Made by a program: the position numbers and the translations under genes
The notes under the pieces: model-generated
What the model saw: only the letters and a program-made list of their open reading frames with translations
Databases searched by the model: none
Told to the model about the DNA's origin: nothing
NCBI GenBank assembly: GCA_002633025.1
Contig: NMRB01001079.1
Location: 100,973 to 164,972 of the forward strand
Length of the DNA: 64,000 bases
Source of the DNA: Notospermus geniculatus
Taxonomy: Eukaryota; Nemertea; Pilidiophora; Heteronemertea; Lineidae
Direction: 5' to 3'
Shown: in pieces, positions 52,601 through 61,849 of the stretch
How the letters are laid out: every line of letters starts with the position of its first letter
Numbering within the stretch: the first letter of the stretch is position 1

Positions 52601-53128
52601 CTTGGCCAAGCAAGAATATCAAGAGACAAGGCAGATGTCACTTCCGTCAAGAACTACATCACAGATCATTGCCAGGATCCTTTTGATTTAGGCAGCATCC
52701 CCAACGAGCTGGTTAACATCACAACTGGGCAAATCGCTACTGAAACCATTACAGAATCACTGACCTCAATCCCAGAAAAGGGGAAGACTATCCTTGACAA
52801 ATTCATCAATCAACGGCTGGTGGATGGGCAGACAAAGAGTTTTTGGGATACAATTCCCAAATCTGGTGTGGTGACTTTTGCAAGTATGAAGAAGGCATTG
52901 TCATTTGATAAAGAGAGGAAAATGGTCCTGGACCCAGAGGTACTCTTCCGTCGCCTTTTATCAGTTGCGAAGCACCGGGAAATTGAGATCAGAACGGTTC
53001 TTTCATACGAATTGACAGCAGTTCCACCCGCATTATTTCATGATGATGGGACGATGAGAAAAGCCACAAAATCAGACCTCGCTGAAAAGTTGGAGGAAAA
53101 TTGTCCACCATTGTCCACGGGAAACTGA
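49685..53128 (+). CDS. Transposase-like protein with two zinc-binding modules (Academ-type)
   Basis: 1147 residues from ATG 49685. The start carries a basic nuclear-signal-like PPRKKLK (7-13). Two related modules follow, each CX2C ... HX3C: C17, C20, H75, C78 and C129, C132, H187, C190, likely DNA-binding. The middle (residues ~640-760) has the best-conserved-looking block: LITADLAIYSKAQQILW, MRLGGMHLIMTFLSSVG, YGDGG and KVAHEAMTHLFM. D660, D704 and E743 are candidate catalytic acids, an inference only. The protein would cut and move the element in the nucleus. It ends at TGA 53126-53128 within a 10-bp duplication, just where the nuclease frame begins. A possible AG acceptor (TTTCATAG, 49671) precedes the ATG, and a seven-codon upstream ORF begins at 49678. 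Opposite-strand ORFs are shadows. Confidence 0.85.
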   Translation: MEEDFEPPRKKLKTSNCVICDRPLSEEAATKNPTQDGICTVLNAARVRQDAVYERLSPLQEEISAGTCNVKIAYHRRCRASYTAKRNVQLVASREPSEPSPSTSQNRNATMGTRLRRSETAVFNIRTQCFVCGKSYKRNEKLTPISTGTGRSTRENVLSAAVERHDEEMRIRMLAYTDLFAFDASYHRSCYAAYISRRNIQAARTRAEQEQLETPFEKGFRQFCDELENAIFSNEKSVLLLSEMNSRFVEILQTLGVSDSESYRSWKLKDKLMSYFGDRLFFIPQSGKSDLMCSQELTLGDAIKRVNNLQLEKSEDGSIDFVNNESVLNDSAILHRAAGVVRSCIANVSFISDCYPSSGEIGIANCSSFVPTPLIDFISWCTSQRAFESAMSFTGDCDSENLLEVLAICHHIIGLSHNIATPISFGLGIQMHHKFGSRQLIEGLHELGYSISYDEVRRFLTSVAENDQQHESTYIPRGIVEFKAEDKNTIVDAAIDNFDQNEETLDGKSTTHAMAAVLYQRTVSADVMPGVPRSKNRVLDVSKCTDIELSVFNKPHQRAEPQRTTDNSVFSVSKTDSYKQGELRDLVWKICRNIDGMDAFPAWSGFNALVTESEIPLAIVRYLSFIQAPPSDFNTVYTAILQLISIAMSRGQSHILITADLAIYSKAQQILWAKQDLQDQVTMRLGGMHLIMTFLSSVGKLYGDGGLLDILTSSGVYAPATAQLMMRGKHYARGIRGVKVAHEAMTHLFMSAAGSFAKKNGLPWIDDEVNTLAVKLHDSIQMSDEGSCSSICQQLENRISRLTDTLEQFRSIGNKQSSTFKYWDSFLKAGDVLLRLVRADKEADFELHLDAVMETVPYFILADRTNYARYTPVYVSEMRQLESRQPQMYSFMAGGGFVVRRSKKMKFNSVPTDQALEQTINREAKGSGGVIGFTLRKTALMRWLLTRHVSGVYSDAFQQLYDNAAHVRLHSELGQARISRDKADVTSVKNYITDHCQDPFDLGSIPNELVNITTGQIATETITESLTSIPEKGKTILDKFINQRLVDGQTKSFWDTIPKSGVVTFASMKKALSFDKERKMVLDPEVLFRRLLSVAKHREIEIRTVLSYELTAVPPALFHDDGTMRKATKSDLAEKLEENCPPLSTGN
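53100..53119 (+). repeat. 10-bp tandem duplication at the frame break
   Basis: ATTGTCCACC (53100-53109) is followed directly by ATTGTCCACG (53110-53119). Ten is not a multiple of three, so the duplication shifts the frame by one. The upstream frame then hits TGA at 53126, while the downstream frame is open through this point. Confidence 0.85.
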
Positions 53129-53129
53129 A

Positions 53130-54485
53130 TTGAAGTCGACTGTCCATACACCAACAGCATACATCATCGACGGCATGAGCTTTGTCCAAGGTGTAAATGA
53201 ATCACAATTCAAAACGTTCGATGATCTCGGTGAAATTGTCCTCAAGAAATTGATTCGGCTGTACAGAAATCCTGACCTAGATATTGAGGATTTGGCCCTG
53301 GTATTTGATCGTTATGATGTCAGCTCAACTATCAAAGGTAGTGAACGTCAGCGGCGTGGTGACATGGGTGCTGATAGACCCTCCCATAAGATAATTGGAA
53401 ACAGACCAGTCCCAAACTGCAGGCAATTTCTTAGGTCAGGACAGAACAAAGCAGCCCTGATTTATTTCTTAAGCCAATATCTGGAGGCGAATGGACCGCA
53501 GAAAATCCCTGAAGAAAAAAGACTGGTTATTGCTGGAGGCTATCCCAACCGAGAAGTGGTGAGAGAGCTGACTGATCACGGAGTCAGGGATTTGGAGGAA
53601 TTGTATTCAACCCACGATGAGGCCGATACCAGAATGATTTTGCATGCGACGCATTTGTCTTCTTTACCTCGCACTGTTGTCCGATGTGATGATACCGATG
53701 TTCTGGTATTACTGCTTTATTACCAAAGTCGAGGAGCTTTGAGCAATGATGTTTACATGCATGCTGGTCACTCAGGGAAATTCGTCACTCGTGAAAGATT
53801 TATTCCAGTTTCACAAATCGCGAAAGAAATTGGAACGTTACTGTGTTCCATCCTGCCTGCAGCTCATGCACTCACAGGCTGTGATTCGACCAGTGGGTTT
53901 TTTAAGCTTGTTAAGCGCACTGCCTACACCACTCTCCAAAAACATCAGAAAGATCTGGTTGGATTGACTGAATTTCACTGTCCTGATCGTGACTGGGGAT
54001 TTGATGCTGCGAAGGAGTTTGTTCTTCGAATGTATGGCAAAGGACGCAAGGGAAAATCATTCGACAACTTTGATGAACTTCGATTCAAGTTAGCATCCTC
54101 AACTGACAAGCCAGTATCATCACTTCCACCCACAGATGATGCATTCAGGCAACATGCTCTCAGGGCAAAATTCCAAACTATGGTATGGTGCAATAGCCAT
54201 GTCGCAAAGCCAAGTGAAAGGGATCCCACTGGGTATGGTTGGGTCAAGACAGGCGAAAGCTTGCAGTGTATGAGAAATGAGAAGGATTCCGCTCCGAAGG
54301 AACTACGTGACCTGACCCATCTGTATTGCAAAGACACAGACTGTAAGGATGGCCGAAAATGTCCTTGTATCTTAGCTGGTTTGAACTGCATCGAAATGTG
54401 CAAATGCAATGAGTGTCCAAACACCGTAACCTTAGCACAGGATGATGGGGATGGGGATGGGGATGGGGATGGGGGTGATGATTAA
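53130..54485 (+). CDS. FEN1/XPG-like nuclease with C-terminal CXC domain
   Basis: 451 codons; the first in-frame ATG is only at codon 16 (53175). Motifs match the metal-binding acids of the FEN1/XPG PIN-like fold in order: YIIDGM (D14), LALVFD (D60), HDEADTRMILHA (D163, E164, D166), RCDDTDVLVLL (D187, D188, D190) and HALTGCDST (D252). D14 lies before the first ATG, so a functional nuclease needs residues upstream, implying that it was fused to the transposase. Near the C-terminus CKDTDCKDGRKCPC.. GLNCIEMCKCNEC is a CXC (Tesmin/TSO1-type) cysteine array, probably DNA-binding. The tail is an acidic DGDGDG run encoded by a GGGGAT microsatellite. AATAAA follows at 54567-54572. Expected role: a structure-specific nuclease acting in transposition. 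Frame +1 relative to the upstream ORF. Confidence 0.85.
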   Translation: MKSTVHTPTAYIIDGMSFVQGVNESQFKTFDDLGEIVLKKLIRLYRNPDLDIEDLALVFDRYDVSSTIKGSERQRRGDMGADRPSHKIIGNRPVPNCRQFLRSGQNKAALIYFLSQYLEANGPQKIPEEKRLVIAGGYPNREVVRELTDHGVRDLEELYSTHDEADTRMILHATHLSSLPRTVVRCDDTDVLVLLLYYQSRGALSNDVYMHAGHSGKFVTRERFIPVSQIAKEIGTLLCSILPAAHALTGCDSTSGFFKLVKRTAYTTLQKHQKDLVGLTEFHCPDRDWGFDAAKEFVLRMYGKGRKGKSFDNFDELRFKLASSTDKPVSSLPPTDDAFRQHALRAKFQTMVWCNSHVAKPSERDPTGYGWVKTGESLQCMRNEKDSAPKELRDLTHLYCKDTDCKDGRKCPCILAGLNCIEMCKCNECPNTVTLAQDDGDGDGDGDGGDD

Positions 54486-54566
54486 AGAACAGAAGACATA
54501 ATATTGTCATTTCAACCTCAGATCTCGTGATATCAGTTTCAATCAATCTTGACATGTTGGTTCAAT

Positions 54567-54572
54567 AATAAA
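54567..54572 (+). terminator. Polyadenylation signal AATAAA
   Basis: 82 bases after the nuclease stop codon; a plausible transcript end for the element. Confidence 0.5.
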
Positions 54573-54842
54573 TCGTTGAAACAATTTCTGGAACAACACC
54601 TTCATTAAAAACATGCATAGGTACTGTCTGGAAGGAACACAAGTTGTTCATTTTAAAATTCAATTTAAAAAGTGTCAGATATCCTGTTTAGGAGGGCTCT
54701 CAAATAACAAAGAATTTTGTTCAATACCGAATTTTCAATGTTTCTGGAATTTGCGAAATTTTGGAGATTACGACCTTTCTCTTATTGTATTATATCCGCA
54801 ATAAAGGAGATAAAATCAATATTTTGTAAGCTTTATTTTATT

Positions 54843-55425
54843 TTCAGAAAGAGGACATCCTCATAGTCGTTTTAAAACAAGTTTCAAGTTTTTGTACTTC
54901 TTTGCGTCGTGGAATCAGTAGGAGCAAGTACAAAAAATGCAAAAAGGGCCGAATTTTCATTTTGAAGGGTCACAGACCCCCCCCCCCCCAGCACAGTATG
55001 TACCCACTAAAATTAGTTTCAATAGCATTTACATATTGCTGACAACAAAAAACCTGAAGCATATGTAGTCTAAACGTGGTTTCATATATCCACAGGATGA
55101 AATAATTGAAAGCTCACCCAACGTTGGATTTTATGGGTGTTTCGGCAAAAAAGGGGTTAATCTGACCTTTTGAAGCCATATATCTATTCAAATCATATAT
55201 TTTTGGAAAGAGGACATCAAGACGGTTATTTTCAAGCAAGTTTCCAGTTGTTATACCGCCTTGCATGGAACCAGTAGGAGAAAGTACCGAAAAAAATTGC
55301 TAAAAAGGGCCGAATTTTGTTTTTTGGGGGGTTCCAGACCCCCCAAACAGTGTGTTTGCCGACTAAAATTGGTTTGGATTGCATCTATATGCTACTGACA
55401 ACAAAACGACAGCAGCATATGAAGT
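54843..55425 (-). repeat. Right compound terminal repeat, truncated by scaffold join
   Basis: Reverse complement of the left repeat. Landmarks ACTAAAATTGGTTT at 55364 and ACTAAAATTAGTTT at 55010 give a 354-base period. A partial third unit reaches inward to 54843. It stops abruptly at the n (55426); the sequence beyond has no relation to the left arm. Confidence 0.85.
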
Positions 55426-55520
55426 NAGCATGTTCGATGACATCAGCATCCACGTGCTTACGGGCATCTCCATTCTAAAAATAACCCGTGATGTCAACAG
55501 AATGACCTATAAATATATTA

Positions 55521-57478
55521 GGCTGGTTTCGATGACGCACGGTTAGTGCGACGACTACGATTAGCTAACCGTATCAGTAAACGTCGTAACAGATAGTAAG
55601 AGTGGTTTCGAAGAAACGACGCACTTGCACGGTTACGTGTAGTAGATGGTGCGCGTTTTTTTCAAATACCGACTCCCTTGGATATGTTTCAATTCACAAT
55701 TGACAAGGAAGATTTAGAACTCCTAATTACCTCTTGACTCAAGAACAACCAGTCCCCAATGGGTGTCACTTAACTGTGGCCATAGTTTGAACTTACGACC
55801 AGTGCTTGAATTGCCTTAGGTTTCTCAAGAACGATAAACAACGGCTGTCTAATCTACATGGACACACTGAGAAATTAGCTATCTTAGGCGGAGGGCCGGT
55901 GGGTATGCAGAAGTTTAGAAGCACTGCGTGAGCCTCTCCGCACATGTGTTTATACCCAAATCAGATGACGTACGGCAAGACAAATTCAAGGGCAACATTA
56001 ACCATCAAAATTCATTGAACAATGAAGTGTCCAATATCAAGTGAATCAGCAGAACTCAAATTATTTCTACAAATGCCAATTGCGTTTAATATTCGAAATT
56101 ATTTGGTGCTTTCGGCCTATATAGCTATCCGTTTCTCCCTTACGAGTAGCAGCGCTGCTATCCGTGCAGACGACACGATTACGACTAGCGCTGGGGTCTA
56201 CCCTATGTGGCCCGGGTTCTATGTGGCCCGGGTTCTATGTGGCCTGGGTTCTATGTGGCCTGGGTTCTATGTGGCCCAGGTTCTATGTGGCCCGGGATAT
56301 ATGTGGCCCGGGTTCAGTTGCAAGTTGTAAATAAAATAACTCCAACTTGCACAAAGTTGAAAACACTGCAAGTTGCAACCGCATCAATCAATCTTGTGGC
56401 CTTGTATCTGCGAAAACTGAAGTGCATCAAAAATTCAGTTTAGAAGTAATTTTATTACAAGTTGCAGGTTTTTAACATTTGGACTTGCAACTTGCGTGTC
56501 GTCCAAGGTTGTGCCAAATAAAGGGACCAGCCAAATGCTGCCGATTCACAGGTAAAGGTGGAACACATGGCGGGGCGACCATAGAGAATTTTCACTGTCA
56601 TGACTGTTTCACAATGTGATTACCTACCTCGGCATCAATGTTAGAAAAATATTTGTTGTCATCTTTCATGATCATAAAACTTGTTTCAAGTTTTAAAATA
56701 AAGTTAAATGAAATCATATTAGGGCTTATCAAGTTGCCCTAACCATAGGTTGAGGGTCAGGGTTTTGGGAGGTCTTAGAGTTAGGCCTGGAGTGACACGC
56801 AAGTTGCAAGTCCAAATGTTAAAGTTGCAAGTTGCAGAAACAATCCCGCAACTTGCAATAAAGTTACTTCTAAACTGAATTTTTGATGCACTTAAATTTT
56901 TGCAGATACAAGGCCGCATGATTGATTGATGCAGTTGCAACTTGCATTGTTTACAACTTTATGCAAGTTGCAGTTATTTTAATTTACAACTTGCAATTTT
57001 CATCCGAGTCCGGTGTGACAAGGAACAAAGTCCCCCTGGAATCAAAGTCCGGTCTTATTGTTCAGCGATGGATTAATATATTATGGCTATAGAGACCATG
57101 GCCATTCGAATATAATCTTACAATAGCGGGCTATTGTTTGGCGGACTTGCATTCCTAGGACGTTGATTTCGGTCACAACTGTCCATAATATAGAACCCGG
57201 GCCACACATAACCCCGGCCACATAAACCCAGGGCACATAGAACCGAGGGCCACATAGAACCCGGGCCACATAGAACCCAGGCCACATAGAACCCGGGCCA
57301 CATAAACCCGGGCCACAAAGAACCCAGGCCACATAGAACCCAGGCCACATAGAACCCGGGCCACATAGACGTGGTCCCCTAGCGCTATGGCGTAATACGT
57401 CACGAGAGCGCAAGAAATTATGACGTCACGGGCACTATTCGTCGTCGTCGCACTAACCGTGCGTCATCGAAACCAGCC
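55521..57478. mobile_element. 2-kb palindromic element with nested repeats and 5-bp target duplication
   Basis: GGCTGGTTTCGATGACGCAC (55521) and its complement ending at 57478 are flanked by TATTA on both sides. Inside, the AAGTTGCAAG-rich arm (56325-56520) recurs inverted at 56795-57000, and a 16-bp minisatellite (56206-56321) recurs inverted at 57190-57366. The whole element is thus an imperfect palindrome. No transposase. Confidence 0.85.
56206..56321 (+). repeat. 16-bp minisatellite TATGTGGCCCGGGTTC
   Basis: About seven copies with C/T variants. Inverted copies (GAACCCGGGCCACATA, about 11, some truncated to 15) lie at 57190-57366. The repetitive CGP-rich ORFs called here are artefacts of the repeat. 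Confidence 0.9.
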
Positions 57479-57966
57479 TATTATAGATCCGCGACAACGT
57501 TTACGCCGCAAAGACGGGAGCCACTGCCGAAGCTTTCTCGCCCTAGCGGCGGCTTCGGGAACTAAAATGTGTGAGCCCTTGGGGACGTAATGACGTCACC
57601 CCGTTCGAGTGGCGTGATGGCGTCATTCCGCCGCACATGACGTTGCCGACGTCACAGATGACGCGACGGCAATCTTGGTGACGTCATGACGTCCAAAGGC
57701 CTCAACAGCATTGTTATTTTCGTTAATCTCTTAATATTTCGAAAACTATTAGTGATATCAAAATTCGGGCTTCGTAAGGACACTTCCCAGGCCCGTCTGC
57801 ACTTGCATACCAAGTCTGACGGCGATCCGTTCATTAGTCTCGGAGAAAATCGCGAGCAAACAAACACACAAACAAACTCTTGTCAAATGTTATAGTAGGA
57901 TTTCGAAATCTCATGATATCTCAATCATCCAAACACGTGAGATTTTTAACATAGTCCTGACCTTAA

Positions 57967-58753
57967 GGGGGCGGTAGCCATAAGGAAGCGCACTGCAAAT
58001 GGCGACTGAAAACAATTCATATTTTCTTCAAGCAAAAAGGTAGCATCGATTTCATGTATTTCTATGAAATTGCTACTCTTGTTCTACACATCTGAATTGT
58101 AAACGATGTGCTTTCATCTTTCATTAATCAGCTAATTAAGCAAACAATGAGACCCCCATTTGACTTTTTCGTCATAGATTTCTCGGCAACAAGGCGACTG
58201 GGACCTGGCGTTTTACCACAAAATGTTGGGGAATACATATGTGCAGGTGCCGACGTTGAGATAATTTGCAAATTCTAATTCTTAGTAATGATAATTATGT
58301 AATTTGTGCCAAAAATTGGTCAAAAATGAACTTTTTGAATATCTCCCGAATCCTGTTGAATAGTGAAAAAATCTCAACGTCGCGCCCTGCGCACAAATAT
58401 ACTGCTGCCAAATGAAAAGAAACCACTGAAGTGCGATGCCTGATGGACGAGAAAAGTCTTCCCAAAATTTTCATATTTTGGCCTAAACACGCCTACGCTT
58501 TTCGAAATACGCGGGCTATTAAAGTAACCTCCTTATTGTCATTAAAATAGGCCTATGCGCACGGACGCACCGGGTGTACAAAAGCATTGTGCTGGACAAT
58601 ATTTTTGAAAGAGTGTAGGTTTTGGCAACGAACCATGATCAGCTTGTCCTTGACGCCTAATTTTATTAACAATACATGGTTATTCATAAATAAGACGGTT
58701 CAACCTTCAACCGCCGCACTAAAACGGCGCTGTATGTTTCCACTACCGCCCCC
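57967..58753. mobile_element. TTAA element A (piggyBac-type MITE)
   Basis: GGGGGCGGTAG (57967) and CTACCGCCCCC ending at 58753, with TTAA on both sides (57963-57966 and 58754-58757). Its last 265 bases are nearly identical to those of element B. Confidence 0.8.
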
Positions 58754-58757
58754 TTAA

Positions 58758-59638
58758 GGTGGCGGGGGAGTTAGTGAACGCATCCAATTGAGGTCCGTTT
58801 GAAATTGAACTGCACGAATGTGTTACGACCGAAGTTTATTTTGCCAACGAAATTTGTGAGTTTATGGATTGTTTCAGATCTCCGAATTGAAAAACTGCAC
58901 AATAATTAACTGATTATGTAACTTTATTCATGAACAATGGCAAGTCCCAGATGAAGTTTTCAGAGGCGATGACGGGTACAGCCAGCTCCAAATGACCGGA
59001 TTTTAGGTAGTGATGGATGCAGCATGGCGAATTCTATGGTCGTTCGAGGCCCGATTTTTCAAAATTGAAATAACTAATTAGCAATTGCTTAATTAGTTGT
59101 CTGAAAAGGGTCAAAACAGAAAACTGAATAATTTTTGGTGTTTTCGTCTGAAATTCAAAAATCGGGGCTGGAACGGCCTTAGAAGAAGTTTTTTCCAGAT
59201 CATATTCGAAATCAGATTGACCATCGATCCACGCACAAAAAAGAAATCGCTCGTGAAAATTTGTGAGAAAGTCCGCAACATTCCCCGCGAGCCCTTTGTT
59301 ATGGTAATGAAGAACGCGTGTGGAGTTGGTCACGTTCGGATGAAGTCTGTTCAAAAATCATCGACGATAGAGAACGCCTACGCTTTTCGAAATACGCGGG
59401 CTATTAAAGTACCCTCCTTATTGTCATTAAAATAGGCCTATGCGCACGGACGCACCGGGTGTACAGAAGCATTGTGCTGGACAATATTTTTGAAAGAGTG
59501 TAGGTTTTGGCAACGAACCATGATCAGCTTGTCCTTGACGCCTAATTTTATTAACAATACATGGTTATTCATAAATAAGACGGTTCAACCTTCGACCGCC
59601 GCACTAAAACGGCGCTGTATGTTTCCACTACCGCCCCC
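58758..59638. mobile_element. TTAA element B, sharing a TTAA with element A
   Basis: It begins GGTGGCGGGGGAG directly after the TTAA that ends element A and finishes CTACCGCCCCC followed by TTAA (59639-59642). Bases 59374-59638 match 58489-58753 with about three differences, whereas the 5' part is unrelated to element A. Confidence 0.75.
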
Positions 59639-59639
59639 T

Positions 59640-60870
59640 TAAATAAGCAGGCATGAACTATGACTTGTTTCATGTTGATCAGTTGAGAATGTGGCAAGTT
59701 ATCTCAAAATATCAATTTTTGTGGTATCGAACGTCGATATCACCATGACCCCAACATCGCAGATCAAAAGTAATCAGCTCATTTGATTCCTAGGGTATAA
59801 AAAGCTAAGGGTAGAACTTGGTTCTATTGCTCTAGGTGTTAACTGGTTATAGGAGCCTATTTTTCCATCAGATAAAAGTGTGATGGACGAAATATCAAGT
59901 CTGATACGATGATTACATCAATGATGGGGGCATCTGAGGTTGAAAATGATTAGATCACTTTTTCTGCTTGTAATTGATGCCCCTCCGTTTGATAACTCAT
60001 TTTTGAGTTTCTAAACAGTCCACTTTCCATACTCTGCTATGTTGCAAACAGTGACACTATAACCTATAGTACAGAAGAGCCACCTGGAGGTGTAGTTTTC
60101 CCTAGATAGCCCCATTAAAAGTTGGGCATCGACCAAACTGACCATCCGTACGGAACTATGAGAAAATAACGACACCTTCATATCCCTCACAGGAATCTAA
60201 TAAGATTTAGTCCCTTGGAAGTTCACATCAACCACGCCTAATCCATAAAAAGTGTTAGTTTGGAAGTGGAGCACTCGGGTCAAACCTCTTTGCCGCCATC
60301 TTGGTTTATGAGTCCGAAGTTGATCACACACCATTCATTCATTGCAACAAGAGAGGAACATCCTATTTGAAAGCTAACTAGAGGTAACCCATGGTTTTTA
60401 ACCGGTTTCACACGTTTATTTTGTTGAAGAACAGTAAAGAGATACATCGGCCTGAGTTCAGAATTCACCCCCATCAAAACATAGTTCCCTGCGCGGCATG
60501 GAGAAAACGCGGAATTCCACGGAATTCCGCTAGACATACTTTGGTGGTCTGCAGTTTATACAGTACTATTAACCATGTTAACTGGTGTGAAACTTGTCAT
60601 GTCACGTGGATCATCCTCTCCCGTCCCCTTCCCTTATCTCTTATCATATTGGCACTAGCCTAGATACGAGGTAGCAAGGTGGTCGGGCTACAGAAACAAT
60701 CCCGCTGTGGCTGCATTCCAACTGCTTTGCTTGGCCTTGTTATTTCGTTATTATTGAATGCTACATGTGTTAAGGCCAGTGTATACTTTATTCCATTGTT
60801 AAAAGCTATAATTACAGTTACGGATTCTTGGCGGATTTCCGTGGAATTTGNGGGGGGGGGGGCGTTCTCA
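59640..60870. other. Nothing recognised (n at 60851, G run after it)
   Basis: No exon or repeat could be supported in about 1.2 kb. Confidence 0.4.
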
Positions 60871-60873
60871 TAC

Positions 60874-60928
60874 ATTACACCGGCACCAACGGCATCGTCA
60901 TTGGATGGCATAGCCGCCGGTGTAATGT
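60874..60928. repeat. Short hairpin
   Basis: CATTACACCGGC and exact complement GCCGGTGTAATG. Confidence 0.7.
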
Positions 60929-61818
60929 TTTCCATTGTTGCCGTTTTTCTATGCGACTCCCATTAATGTTAGTTTGGAACACACTGGGAGTGTCACTTAT
61001 TGTGAAGTCGCACCGTCAATCTATTCATGGAGGTACAAATCTTATTTTATACCTCCATGATCTATTGTTGTAATATCACACAGGTACATGGGCCACACTG
61101 ACAAACATTACAACGGGCCGGGATTTATTTTCAGGCCAGACTAGTCCGAACACTGCCTCCTGTTGCTCATTTGCAGAACTGACGGCGCAACAAGAGTCAG
61201 ATGAAACCTATCGCGGGGGGTCTATTTTGATTGGTCCGTCCATCTCCAGGTCGTGTTTTGCATACATTTAGTGCACGGCAATCGTATCACTTGACAACGC
61301 TGCTCTCAGGCTATATTTGCTTACGTTCAACCAGCTACACTCACAATCACGCTTTCTATTCACTCTTAGCCAGACAAACATTAAGAAAACAACCGCAATT
61401 TGTTATCAAAATCACGAAAAATGTTCCTCTCGAAAAGCTGAATCGGCGAATGCACAGCATCGCCATCTTTACAGTTTGAGGTCACGTGATACGGGAACCA
61501 CCAATCCGTGATCTGATCATGCTGATGACGTAGAACCAAAATCTGGTTCTTCGGTTACTCATCATCTGACTCTGTATTGCGTCCAGCATGGGCTAAAAAT
61601 AGCAATACGAGTCAGACGTTCGGACTAAGGCCAGCCGGCCCCAGGCCTGAGACGCGGTCTGGGGACATTGTTCATGACGTCACAAAACAATTGCTTTCCC
61701 TGTTACTAAAAATGTGCCCGTGCGCAATTTAGCGCGCAAAGCGGGAAACTTAAAATCAAGAGACCCGCCCATACAGCGTTTGTGCCACCCCATCCATTCG
61801 CTCTTTAGCAAGTAATTA

Positions 61819-61845
61819 TGGTCACCACACTCACAGTGTGGTGAC
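61819..61845. repeat. Perfect 12-bp-arm palindrome, repeat-family start
   Basis: GGTCACCACACT-CAC-AGTGTGGTGACC inside TAATTATGG..CCATATTG. It resembles the self-palindromic starts of the AGCTCACC elements and probably begins a dispersed repeat running on toward 61900. Confidence 0.6.
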
Positions 61846-61849
61846 CATA

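Larger units (their letters stand above)
48430..55425 (+). mobile_element. Academ-like DNA transposon, ~7 kb, with compound inverted repeats
   Basis: The two-frame coding region (49685-54485) is bracketed by long inverted repeats. Left 48627-49165 matches right 54843-55425 in reverse complement (landmarks ACCAATTTTAGT, GTTGGGTGAGCTTTCAATTA, TTGCTTGAAAATAACCGTC). The coding content (zinc-binding N-terminus, candidate DDE transposase, FEN1/XPG-like nuclease, CXC tail) corresponds to what I know of the Academ superfamily, whose members pair a transposase with an XPG-type nuclease. The right end is cut by the n at 55426, so the outer ~200 bases of the right repeat and any target duplication cannot be seen. 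The superfamily name is from family knowledge, not from a search. Confidence 0.8.

Noticed and set aside
56022-57413. ORFs with MWPGFYVARVLCGPG-type repeats
   Set aside because: They are translations of the 16-bp minisatellite in several frames and both strands; no start context, splice site or unique sequence supports a protein.
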